Positions 8,327 to 15,642 of a DNA stretch of 35,676 bases are shown one piece after another. This DNA comes from Lachnospiraceae bacterium (lineage in GTDB: Bacteria > Bacillota > Clostridia > Lachnospirales > Lachnospiraceae), in the NCBI GenBank assembly GCA_017424235.1, contig JAFPAQ010000218.1, forward strand, positions 1 through 35,676, given 5' to 3'. Position numbers and translations under genes: made by a program. The notes beneath the pieces were generated by a model that was not told the DNA's origin, made no database searches, and saw only the letters and a program-made list of their open reading frames with translations. The number at the start of each line of letters is the position of its first letter. Position 1 is the stretch's first letter.

Positions 8327-8466
8327 TATCGCAGAGCCTCACAGATGAAATTTGTCCTTACGGACATGAGGCTCGCGGACGAGTAGGAGGAAATAAATCC
8401 CCTCCTACTCGATTGTTATAGAAGTTTGCGATAGTGTAATCGGATGCGCCGGCATCCGATTTTTTT
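8327..8466. repeat. Dispersed intergenic repeat, copy A (multi-hairpin plus terminator stem)
   Basis: Between the ABC and AEC genes lies a folded block. A TATCGCA/TGCGATA inverted repeat (8327-8333/8427-8433) encloses two hairpins: GAGCCTCA/TGAGGCTC (8334-8374, with inner TGTCC/GGACA) and an 11-bp stem CGAGTAGGAGG/CCTCCTACTCG (8380-8411). Then comes the conserved family segment (8415-8438, GTTATAG...GCGATAGTGTA) and the hairpin ATCGGATGC-GCCG-GCATCCGAT (8439-8460) with a T-run on the plus strand that reaches the AEC stop codon. Copies B, C and D are listed separately. Confidence 0.8.
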
Positions 8467-9418
8467 ATATGTACCCCATGGATTTTATCACAAACAGCCA
8501 GAAGGTAAGTGTAAACGAGCTTAAAAGTGTTGTCAGCATCACTGCACAGCTTGAAATAGCACCTTTATGTCCCATATTTTGTGCCATAATAAAACTACTG
8601 CTGGTGGTTGCCGAACCTAGCATTATCAGTGCAGCGACCAGTTTATCATCTCTGAATCCAAGATATATTGCGACTGGTAAAAATATGCAGCAAAGCAGAA
8701 TCAGCTTGCAAAATACAACGGTGCATACAGGTCCAAACTTCTGCTTTACATCTTCGAAATGAAAAGAAGCTCCAAGTCCTATAAGTGCAAGTGGTGATGC
8801 CAAGTTTCCAAGATAAGTAATAGTTTTCATTGCTATCGGAGGCTGTGGAAGTCTTGTAACTGACCATACCATACCGATTATTATACCAATAATGATTGGA
8901 TTTTTGGCAGTGTTCTTAAGACTTTTAATGATTAATGCTGATTTGCTGTCAAGTCCGGAATTTTCAGGTGAAGTAATGGTAAGCACCAATACTGCAACTA
9001 CATTATAAACAGGTACGGAACCTATTATCATAAGTGATACGGTTGACGCGTTGTTGTATATATTTGTCATATATGCAATACCCAGAGTTGCTGCCGCGCT
9101 TCGGTAAGCAGCCTGTATCATTTCACCACGGTCTTCTTTGTTAGGATTAAATAATGCAATAACGGTAGCTATTAAAATACTCAAAATGGTTGCTAAAAAA
9201 CAAAACAGTACAAATTGACTGTCCCAGATAGAGCTAAAGTCCTGTTTGACCAAATCGATAATAAGCAGGGCAGGTAAGAAAAGCTTAAACACCAGCTTAT
9301 TTATAGCAGAAATAGCCTCCTTTTTTAACCATCCTATTTCTCTTAAAATATAGCCCAGTACCATCATCAGAAAAATAGGCATGGTCGCATTCAGACTAAA
9401 AATTAAATTCTCCAACAT
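8465..9418 (-). CDS. AEC family transporter (auxin efflux carrier-like permease)
   Basis: 317-aa membrane protein of the auxin-efflux-carrier family: about ten hydrophobic helices in two five-helix halves, no signal peptide. Family-like stretches are MPIFLMMVLGYILREIGWLKKEAISAINKLVFKLFLPALL (written here across the first two helices), AYRSAAATLGIAY, and LASPLALIGLGASF in the second half. Bacterial members move organic anions such as malate or malonate; the substrate here is unknown. It begins 6 nt after the MATE stop, and its ribosome-binding site AGGAGAA lies inside the MATE 3' end. The two are therefore translationally linked. The stop overlaps the T-run of repeat copy A. Confidence 0.85.
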   Translation of the reverse strand: MLENLIFSLNATMPIFLMMVLGYILREIGWLKKEAISAINKLVFKLFLPALLIIDLVKQDFSSIWDSQFVLFCFLATILSILIATVIALFNPNKEDRGEMIQAAYRSAAATLGIAYMTNIYNNASTVSLMIIGSVPVYNVVAVLVLTITSPENSGLDSKSALIIKSLKNTAKNPIIIGIIIGMVWSVTRLPQPPIAMKTITYLGNLASPLALIGLGASFHFEDVKQKFGPVCTVVFCKLILLCCIFLPVAIYLGFRDDKLVAALIMLGSATTSSSFIMAQNMGHKGAISSCAVMLTTLLSSFTLTFWLFVIKSMGYI

Positions 9419-9424
9419 AATAAT

Positions 9425-10720
9425 TTATTCTCCTGTTTTATTAAGATGTAATTTAAAAACTATCAAAAGGGTAATAAATTCTGATGCCATAAATGAGCAC
9501 CAGATACCGTTTAATCCCCATAAAATAGCCATTACTATTGCGCAGATAACAATTGCAATAACACCTCTTGTAATAGAAGCAACTGATGCATTTAGCGGTT
9601 GGTCTGTAGCAGAAAAGTACGTGACCATAACAAGATTTATACCGGCAAATATATAGCCTAAAAAGTAAAAACGTAAGGCATTGTGGGCATATTGTGCAAG
9701 AATTAAATTAGCCTCACTATTAAATATGGAAATAAAGGAATCTGTGAAAATCCATGCAAAGGAAATAATTATTATCTCAAATATAACTCCTGTAACTATT
9801 CCAAGTTTTAGTATATGATTGACCTCTTTATGCTGTCCTTTACCATAACAGTCACTTAAAAGTGGCTGCATTCCCTGGGAAAGACCATTAAATATAGCCA
9901 TTGCGACCAAGGAAAAATTGGCCACTATACCATATGCTGCGACTCCAACATTACCGGCTATCCTCAAGATCAGGATATTAAATACTGTTGTTGTAATGGC
10001 CGAAGATATCTCACCTACAAAGGCAGATATTCCCAATTTGCAGCATGAGACAAAAAGACCGGGCGAAGGTATTGCAGGTCTGAATTTTATATTTGATTTT
10101 TTGCTAAAATAGTGACTGCAGCATATGAGTGATGAAATAGCAGGTGATATGGCAGTTGCAAGTGCTGCTCCTGCTATTCCCATTTTCATAGGAAACATAA
10201 ATATATAATCAAATACAATATTAAACATACTTGCACCGATAGAGGCTATCATTGCAATGGTAGGTGCATTATCATTTCTTGCAAATGAGGTAAAAGTGTA
10301 ATTAATCATAAAAAAAGGAGCAGCAATCAGGACTATACGTACATAATCTATTCCCAGATTTACGATTGAAGTGTCTCCACCCATAATAATAAGCCACAAT
10401 TGTGGATTGACTATTCCAAGAATGATAAAGGGTATACTACATATAATCTGCCAGATTATTGCATTGGAAAAGTAATGATCTATTTCCTTTTCTCCACAGG
10501 ATTTTTTAATAGCATATCTGATAGAAGAACCAATTCCTATCATTGAGCCTAAGGCAAATAGCAGACCATACAGTGGTAAAGCCAGATTGAGAACAGTTAT
10601 ACCATCTGTTCCTGCAGCCATTGAAATAAATAAAGTATCTGCAAGAATGTAAACAGATATCGCAATCATTCCTGATATATTTCTTGATACATATTTAAAA
10701 AATGTTTTATTCAAAGACAT
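9425..10720 (-). CDS. MATE family multidrug/cation antiporter
   Basis: 431-aa integral membrane protein with about twelve helices in two homologous halves. It is MATE-like from its opening (SLNKTFFKYVSRNISGMIA) through TYFSATDQPLNAS near helix 10. MATE proteins export cationic drugs or metabolites using Na+ or H+ gradients. Two in-frame starts exist: ATG 10756 without a clear ribosome-binding site, and ATG 10720 preceded very closely by AGGAG. Family alignment from memory favours 10720 (MSLNKTFF), so I use that, with doubt. It is first in a two-gene unit with the AEC carrier and diverges from the HflK/HflC genes across a 277-bp gap. Confidence 0.88.
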   Translation of the reverse strand: MSLNKTFFKYVSRNISGMIAISVYILADTLFISMAAGTDGITVLNLALPLYGLLFALGSMIGIGSSIRYAIKKSCGEKEIDHYFSNAIIWQIICSIPFIILGIVNPQLWLIIMGGDTSIVNLGIDYVRIVLIAAPFFMINYTFTSFARNDNAPTIAMIASIGASMFNIVFDYIFMFPMKMGIAGAALATAISPAISSLICCSHYFSKKSNIKFRPAIPSPGLFVSCCKLGISAFVGEISSAITTTVFNILILRIAGNVGVAAYGIVANFSLVAMAIFNGLSQGMQPLLSDCYGKGQHKEVNHILKLGIVTGVIFEIIIISFAWIFTDSFISIFNSEANLILAQYAHNALRFYFLGYIFAGINLVMVTYFSATDQPLNASVASITRGVIAIVICAIVMAILWGLNGIWCSFMASEFITLLIVFKLHLNKTGE

Positions 10721-10794
10721 CTCTCCTAATATACATTTCACAATAGCATAGCACATATTCTTTTATGTCTCAACCCGAAAAGCAACACAAATTT

Positions 10795-10818
10795 ATTGTA
10801 ACTTTTAATGGTTACAAT
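10795..10818. promoter_or_regulatory. Inverted repeat ATTGTAAC-N8-GTTACAAT in the MATE/HflK divergent region
   Basis: Two perfect 8-bp arms with an 8-nt spacer lie between the divergent MATE-AEC and HflK-HflC units. The symmetry suits a dimeric repressor such as a MarR- or TetR-type protein, but no such regulator is encoded next to it. Confidence 0.45.
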
Positions 10819-10862
10819 TTATTAAAATTTGATAAAATCGTTTCACTTATGTAAAGAGATTA

Positions 10863-10891
10863 TGTACAATTAAGCAAAATAGTGCTAGAAT
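10863..10891 (+). promoter_or_regulatory. Sigma-A promoter for the HflK-HflC unit
   Basis: TGTACA (10863-10868), a 17-nt spacer and TAGAAT (10886-10891), with an extended -10 TG (TGC before TAGAAT). The leader of about 100 nt contains AACTATC/GATAGTT and ATTCTGAAA/TTTCAGAAT inverted repeats before the ribosome-binding site. Confidence 0.6.
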
Positions 10892-10997
10892 ACGTATAAC
10901 TATCTTAGATAGTTGGATATATTCTGAAAAGATTCGGCAAATATTTATTCAAAAATCATTTCAGAATAAATAATTATGTATAAGGAGAATAAGATTA

Positions 10998-11936
10998 ATG
11001 AACGAAAGAAAAGATATGGGTAAAATAACACGAAAAATACCTGTAATAATATTGGTAATTGTTGTGCTATATCTTGCCAGCTTAAGCTACTTTACCGTAT
11101 CAGAAACAGAATCGGTAGTTGTTACTACTTTTGGTAAGGCAACACTTGTAAGTGAAAGAGGACTTCATTTCAAATTGCCAATCATCCAGAAGGCACACAG
11201 TGTTGACACAACTGTAAAAGGTATAAAAATCGGTTATGAACAGACCGATGACGGGCAGGCATATAGTATAGAAAATGAGTCAATAATGATCACATCTGAC
11301 TACAACTTTATTGACTGTGATTTCTATATTTCATATCAGGTAACAGATCCAATAAAGTATTTATATAATTCAGATCAGCCTGATTTAATTGTAAAGAATA
11401 TTTCAATGTCATGTATACGTTCAACCATTTCAGCATTTTCTGTTGATAATGCTATCACTACAGGTAAGGCAGAAATTCAGAGTATAGTCAAATCCATGAT
11501 TATATCAGAGCTTGAGGATGAAGATATTGGAGTAACTTTGGTCGATGCAAGTATTCAGGACGTTGAGCCGCCTACAGATGAAATCATAGATGCTTTTACT
11601 GCTGTTGAAACAGCTAAACAGAGTAAGGAATCTGCAATCAATGAAGCTAATGCATATAGAAATGAAAAAATACCGGCTGCTGAAGCTGAGGCTGACCGTA
11701 TTGTGCAGGAAGCAGAAGCTAAAAAGACAGCAAGAATTAATGAAGCAAATGGTCAGGTAGCCCGTTTTAATGAAGAATATAATGCGTATGTTACATATCC
11801 ACTTATTACAAAACAGAGAATGTTCTTAGAAACTATGGAAGACGTGCTTCCGCAGTTAAAGATACTTATTGATAATGGAAATGGAGATGTTCTTAAATAT
11901 TATCCATTAACAGATTTGCAGCTTAATAATAAATAA
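10998..11936 (+). CDS. hflK: HflK-like SPFH-domain membrane protein
   Basis: 312-aa protein with an N-terminal transmembrane anchor (about 14-32), then an SPFH/band-7 domain starting at TVSETESVVVTTFGKATLV and RGLHFKLPIIQKAHSVD. A long Ala/Glu-rich coiled coil (about 205-265, AAEAEADRIVQEAEAKKTA) precedes the C-terminal part. In other bacteria HflK and HflC assemble into large membrane cages around the FtsH protease and modulate its activity. ATG 10998 has AGGAG about 10 nt upstream. HflC follows 26 nt later in the usual order. The family is clear; which paralogue it is rests on gene order and similarity. Confidence 0.85.
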   Translation: MNERKDMGKITRKIPVIILVIVVLYLASLSYFTVSETESVVVTTFGKATLVSERGLHFKLPIIQKAHSVDTTVKGIKIGYEQTDDGQAYSIENESIMITSDYNFIDCDFYISYQVTDPIKYLYNSDQPDLIVKNISMSCIRSTISAFSVDNAITTGKAEIQSIVKSMIISELEDEDIGVTLVDASIQDVEPPTDEIIDAFTAVETAKQSKESAINEANAYRNEKIPAAEAEADRIVQEAEAKKTARINEANGQVARFNEEYNAYVTYPLITKQRMFLETMEDVLPQLKILIDNGNGDVLKYYPLTDLQLNNK

Positions 11937-11962
11937 TAGTAACATACAGAAATGAGGTACCC

Positions 11963-12934
11963 ATGAAGAAAGCAAAATATATTATATGTGTAGTCGTTAT
12001 TTTATTAGCGATTATTGGTATTAATGAAACAGCCTATACAACAAATGAAAATGAATATTCAGTTGTAAAACAGTTTGGAAAAATTGTTGCAACCAATAAT
12101 TCGGCAGGGCTTAGATTTAAAGTGCCATTCATACAGACAGTTAATTATGTATCAAAGGCAACACAGATGTATGACCTTCCTGCATCAGAAGCTATTACAA
12201 GCGATAAAAAGACAATGATAGTTGATGCGTATGTTTTATGGGAAGTAACAGATGCAAAGCTTTATACATCTTCACTTAATGCAAATGCAACTACTGCTCA
12301 GGCAAGAATTGATGTTATTGTGTATAATGCGATTAAGACTACTATATCTTCCATGACTCAGGAAGAGCTTATTGCAAGCAGAGATACTGCTCTTGTTATA
12401 AATGCCAATAATGATACTCATGAAGATATCGAAATAAATGATATGGTAAGTGAAGAAGACAAAGCTGCCGAAGATGTAAAAGTAATAGTTATTTCAGACA
12501 GATTGCTTAATTGTGTTGGTAATCAGAGTGACCAATATGGTATAAAAATTAAAGATGTAAAAATTAAAGTATTAGACCTTCCTGATGAAAATAAAGCAGC
12601 TGTATATAACCGTATGATAACAGAACGTAACAATATTGCGGCGGCTTATAAGGCACAGGGTGAATCTGAAGCACAGATCATAAAAAATACTACAGATGCA
12701 GAAGTATCTGTAATGCTTTCAAAGGCAAAAGCTACAGCTGATGCAACGATTGCAGAAGGTGAAGCTGAGTATATGAAAATACTTGCAGACGCATATAATA
12801 ACGAAGACAAGGCAGATTTTTATATTTTCAGCTTACAGCTTGATACTTTAAAGAATTCGGTTAATAAAGGTAATACTACGATAGTTCTCGATAAGAACAA
12901 TCCTATTGCAAAAATTTTTGATGGTGTAAAGTAA
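11963..12934 (+). CDS. hflC: HflC-like SPFH-domain membrane protein
   Basis: 323-aa partner of the preceding SPFH protein: anchor at about 4-21, SPFH core from ENEYSVVKQFGKIV with GLRFKVPFIQTVNYV, and an Ala/Glu-rich helix (AYKAQGESEAQIIKNTTDAE, later AKATADATIAEGEAEY) before a C-terminal strand ending in NNPIAKIFDGVK. An acidic insertion at about 147-178 (NANNDTHEDIEINDMVSEED) interrupts the region where simpler HflC proteins run straight through. Together the two proteins should form the HflKC complex at the membrane. The gene ends 2 nt before a strong terminator. Confidence 0.85.
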   Translation: MKKAKYIICVVVILLAIIGINETAYTTNENEYSVVKQFGKIVATNNSAGLRFKVPFIQTVNYVSKATQMYDLPASEAITSDKKTMIVDAYVLWEVTDAKLYTSSLNANATTAQARIDVIVYNAIKTTISSMTQEELIASRDTALVINANNDTHEDIEINDMVSEEDKAAEDVKVIVISDRLLNCVGNQSDQYGIKIKDVKIKVLDLPDENKAAVYNRMITERNNIAAAYKAQGESEAQIIKNTTDAEVSVMLSKAKATADATIAEGEAEYMKILADAYNNEDKADFYIFSLQLDTLKNSVNKGNTTIVLDKNNPIAKIFDGVK

Positions 12935-12936
12935 AT

Positions 12937-12970
12937 AAAAAAGTTGATGTCTTACGGCATCAACTTTTTT
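12937..12970. terminator. Strong terminator between hflC and the DUF4097 gene
   Basis: 13-bp stem AAAAAAGTTGATG / CATCAACTTTTTT with an 8-nt loop. A- and T-rich flanks make it work in both directions, ending hflKC on the plus strand and the DUF4097 operon on the minus strand. Confidence 0.88.
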
Positions 12971-12975
12971 ATTTA

Positions 12976-13797
12976 CTATTTAACTTCTACATCACCAATA
13001 TTTGAAGCTGCGATAATCTTTTTGTCACTATCTCCTGATATCTTGTATTTTTTTCCATGATTATCAGAGAATACTTCCACTTCTCCTATATCTGAACTTA
13101 AATCAAAAGAATAATTTTTTATATTACATGCAGATGATATATCAATATCTCCAACATCAGAGGTAGCATTTAATGAATTAAACGTAATATCTTTAAGCTC
13201 TATATTACCAACATTGTTATTTACATCAGTAATATCCGTTTGGCAATCCTCAAATTTTATATCTCCTACATCTGATTTTGTTGTAAGATTATCAATAGTA
13301 CAATTACTGATTTTGCAGTCACCGGTATCTGAATCTATTGTCATTTTATTAGCTGTTAAGCCTGAAATTTCCAGATCACCTACATCAGATGCTATATCTA
13401 AAGTATCAATACTGATATTTTGAGGAATTGCAATATTGATTTCACAATTATTGAGTGCGCCCCAGTTTTTTCTGAATGCTGCTTTGTTTTGTGTAATCTC
13501 TATATTTCCATTTTTATATGTGTATTTGGGTTCAAGTCCTTCTGTACAGTTGTAATCAATAGAAAACTCTTTTCCTGAATAAATATTTATATCTGCTACA
13601 GAACAATCAATATTTACATTTTTAATGTCCTTTATATCAAAATCATCTGTAAACTCTCCACTTGTAATTTCACTTGAACTATTATTATAATGGAAGAATT
13701 TACTTGGTAATTTTATCAATTTTAAATTTACTATGCTTCCATAGACAATGCACACAACAGTGACTATTGTCAGTATACTAACTAATGATTTTTTCAT
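12976..13797 (-). CDS. DUF4097 beta-strand-repeat protein, membrane-anchored
   Basis: 273-aa protein: one N-terminal hydrophobic segment (about 6-22), a Ser/Asp linker, then a right-handed beta-helix-like domain. That domain shows about seven repeats of a 15-20-residue unit centred on SDVGD: SDVGDLEIS, SDTGDCKIS, SDVGDIKFE, NNVGNIELK, SDVGDIDIS, SDIGEVEVF, SNIGDVEVK. DUF4097 proteins commonly lie beside PadR and HAAS genes and are thought to be envelope-associated, but their biochemical role is unknown. ATG 13797 is preferred over ATG 13809 by comparison with a near-identical leader at the AraC gene. It is third in the PadR-HAAS operon, after a hairpin-rich gap of 187 bp. Confidence 0.82.
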   Translation of the reverse strand: MKKSLVSILTIVTVVCIVYGSIVNLKLIKLPSKFFHYNNSSSEITSGEFTDDFDIKDIKNVNIDCSVADINIYSGKEFSIDYNCTEGLEPKYTYKNGNIEITQNKAAFRKNWGALNNCEINIAIPQNISIDTLDIASDVGDLEISGLTANKMTIDSDTGDCKISNCTIDNLTTKSDVGDIKFEDCQTDITDVNNNVGNIELKDITFNSLNATSDVGDIDISSACNIKNYSFDLSSDIGEVEVFSDNHGKKYKISGDSDKKIIAASNIGDVEVK

Positions 13798-13843
13798 ACT
13801 AATCCCCATGCTTTCTTCAAATTTTCACCATACTAATCTCGCA

Positions 13844-13985
13844 TAACTCTGCTTTGCAGAGTTACAAATAAATATGAAAAAGCTTTAGCTTTTTCCAGGT
13901 ATGAAACATAGAACTTCTTCGCGAAAGAGCCTTTGCTCTGAGCGAAAAAGAATTTCTTTAAATTCTTTAGAAGTTCTTTTCATAC
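13844..13985 (-). repeat. Hairpin-rich intergenic segment with a three-way-junction fold
   Basis: Three stem-loops lie in a row: TAACTCTGC/GCAGAGTTA (13844-13864), GAAAAAGCT/AGCTTTTTC (13876-13895), and a branched element at 13899-13985. The last has an outer stem GTATGAAA(CAT)AGAACTTCT/AGAAGTTCTTTTCATAC. It encloses two arms: TTCGC...AGAGC-CTTT-GCTCT...GCGAA, and AAAGAATTT-CTTT-AAATTCTTT. The outer stem ends at the HAAS stop codon. It may be a structured mRNA segment setting the HAAS:DUF4097 ratio, or a small repeat insertion. Confidence 0.65.
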
Positions 13986-14953
13986 TATTTTTCTTTATAT
14001 ATACTATTTATAAGGTTTTCAATAACTGCAGCTATTACAAAGACAATCCATGTAATGTGCCATTTGAAGGTTAAAAAGCTCCAGCATAAATAGATGCATG
14101 TTACGATATTCCAATATACAGACATTATTTCTCCGACGGTTTTGTTTGTATATTTATTTTTCTGTGAAGATACGAAGTTTGCTCCCATAGTTCCTCCCTT
14201 ATTTAAGTTCAATATTTTATCATATGCGCCATCTCGTACACCTGCTGTTATGAATAAGAATACAGCAATACCAATCATTACAAACATTAATACAGGACCT
14301 ATTGCAAAAGAACCTTTTCCATATGTAAAGCTGTCAATTATTATAATCGGTACTACACTTAAGATGCATAAGATTACACCTATTGTAATCATCATAGCTT
14401 TTATCATTCTAAAGCTTTCCTTTTGATTATGAACATATTCTGCTGTTGCAAAATCGATACAGTAAGCATTTTGTGATAAATGTTTCCATTTGCTCATTTC
14501 CATTCCATTAAATACAAATAATCCAACTGCAACTGCAATTGTAATGAACATAAAAACGATACCTGAAATTGCATCATCATTATAAAATTCACTTGTTATA
14601 ATAGGTCCACATACACTTATAATGCATAATAAAACGCCAAGTCCTATCATATATCCTGAACGGATTGTATCTTTGATATATTTCTTTACTTCATCTGATT
14701 TTATTATATTATCATCTACAAGATTTGAATTATTGATAAAGCTTTTGATGCCTAAATCTTCTGCAAGTTCATCTAAGTTTCCAAATTCGGAAATAACAAT
14801 TCCTACAGCTTCATTTTCGGTCTTACCTTCATTTAATAATTCCTGATACTTATCCTCCATAATCTGTCCAAGTTCATTTTTGGCTTTGATGACTTCAGAT
14901 GTATTAGGTAATTGAGAAAACATTGTCTCAAGATAATTTTTTATTGTTTCCAT
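13985..14953 (-). CDS. HAAS-domain (permease prefix domain 1) membrane protein
   Basis: 322-aa protein. Residues about 1-70 (METIKNYLETMFSQLPNTSEV...EAVGIVISEFGNLDELAEDLGI) form the helical HAAS/permease-prefix domain, a probable interaction module usually paired with PadR regulators. It is followed by about six hydrophobic helices in three pairs: about 97-145, 185-240 and 280-318. No transport motif is recognised. AGGAGTGG precedes ATG 14953. It lies 27 nt after the PadR stop in the common PadR-HAAS-DUF4097 order, suggesting a regulated envelope-response module. Exact function is unknown. Confidence 0.82.
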   Translation of the reverse strand: METIKNYLETMFSQLPNTSEVIKAKNELGQIMEDKYQELLNEGKTENEAVGIVISEFGNLDELAEDLGIKSFINNSNLVDDNIIKSDEVKKYIKDTIRSGYMIGLGVLLCIISVCGPIITSEFYNDDAISGIVFMFITIAVAVGLFVFNGMEMSKWKHLSQNAYCIDFATAEYVHNQKESFRMIKAMMITIGVILCILSVVPIIIIDSFTYGKGSFAIGPVLMFVMIGIAVFLFITAGVRDGAYDKILNLNKGGTMGANFVSSQKNKYTNKTVGEIMSVYWNIVTCIYLCWSFLTFKWHITWIVFVIAAVIENLINSIYKEK

Positions 14954-14980
14954 TTATACCACTCCTTTTACTGTTTGTTC

Positions 14981-15337
14981 TTATTTGGTTAAATTTATTT
15001 TTGATAATATGCCGGTAAACTTATCTACTACTTCTTTGGTTAAGAACCACTCTTCACATTTTTCCTTGTAATACTGCCGTCCCAAATCAGTTATTCTGTA
15101 ATAGGTTCTTCTTTTCCCATTGGCTGCATCCTGATCAGAAAATGATTCTATATATCCGTTTTTTTCCATTCGTGTAAATGCTGAGTAAAGAGTCGTTTCT
15201 TTGATGATATATTTTTCCTCTGATAAAGTCTTTATCTGCTTGGATATTTCATATCCGTATGATGGAGCATTCCATAGCATATATAAAATCATTATATCAT
15301 TGTAGCCTCGAATTACATCGCTGCTTATAACTGCCAT
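14981..15337 (-). CDS. PadR-family transcriptional regulator
   Basis: 118-aa winged-helix protein. The PadR core is clear: MILYMLWNAPSYGYEISKQI, then the recognition helix region ETTLYSAFTRMEKNGYIES, and the wing NGKRRTYYRITDLGRQYY, followed by a short dimerisation helix. PadR proteins are dimeric repressors that bind inverted repeats and often autoregulate. AAGGAGGAAAGG gives a strong ribosome-binding site before ATG 15337. It is first in an operon with HAAS and DUF4097 genes, driven by a consensus promoter whose start region carries a tandem repeat array, so autorepression is likely. Confidence 0.9.
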   Translation of the reverse strand: MAVISSDVIRGYNDIMILYMLWNAPSYGYEISKQIKTLSEEKYIIKETTLYSAFTRMEKNGYIESFSDQDAANGKRRTYYRITDLGRQYYKEKCEEWFLTKEVVDKFTGILSKINLTK

Positions 15338-15400
15338 ATATTACCTTTCCTCCTTCTTTAATTAATGTACTCCCAGAATGTTTTCATAGTTACTATATTA

Positions 15401-15473
15401 CTACGTCTGACATACTATGTCTGCCGTACTATGATAGACGTTGCTATGACTATCGTTGCTACGTCTGTCGTAG
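15401..15473. promoter_or_regulatory. Five-unit CTAYG operator array in the PadR leader
   Basis: CTACG/CTATG-initiated units begin at 15401, 15415, 15429, 15444 and 15459, a 14-15-bp period. The last unit is itself symmetric (CTACG-TCTGT-CGTAG, 15459-15473). The array lies just downstream of the -10 box, where bound PadR dimers would block transcription. Binding is inferred. Confidence 0.65.
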
Positions 15474-15477
15474 TATT

Positions 15478-15506
15478 AATATATACCCTTAAAATAAAAT
15501 TGTCAA
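15478..15506 (-). promoter_or_regulatory. Consensus sigma-A promoter for the PadR-HAAS-DUF4097 operon
   Basis: On the minus strand TTGACA (15501-15506), a 17-nt spacer, then TATATT (15478-15483). This is one of the best promoters in the window and supports tight repression through the adjoining array. Confidence 0.8.
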
Positions 15507-15517
15507 TATAAAAATAA

Positions 15518-15549
15518 AAAAAATTGGATGAATTTACATCCAATTTTTT
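15518..15549 (-). terminator. Terminator of the SBP-GGDEF gene
   Basis: 13-bp stem AAAAAATTGGATG / CATCCAATTTTTT with loop AATTTA, continuing as a long T-run on the minus strand. It lies 33 nt beyond the stop codon of the 1068-aa protein and just upstream of the PadR promoter. Confidence 0.85.
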
Positions 15550-15551
15550 AC

Positions 15552-15642
15552 GTTATAGGAAATTGCGATAGTGTAAACTATTTATTCAAGAATTTGCTTT
15601 TGCAAATTCTTGGAATCGGATGCGCTGGCATCCGATTTTTTT
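15552..15642. repeat. Dispersed intergenic repeat, copy B, overlapping a coding 3' end
   Basis: The 24-nt family segment (15552-15575; GTTATAGGAAATT...GCGATAGTGTA) is identical to copy D. Here it is separated from the family hairpin ATCGGATGC-GCTG-GCATCCGAT (15615-15636) by a 39-nt insert that contains an 11-bp stem CAAGAATTTGC/GCAAATTCTTG (15587-15612). The hairpin, insert stem and T-run are all read as codons of the minus-strand SBP-GGDEF gene, whose stop (15582-15584) lies in the insert. Confidence 0.85.

Noticed and set aside
15401-15473. Short CRISPR-like array
   Set aside because: Repeats are only about 5 conserved bases with a 14-15-bp period and there are no spacers or cas genes. It fits a regulator-binding array in a promoter.
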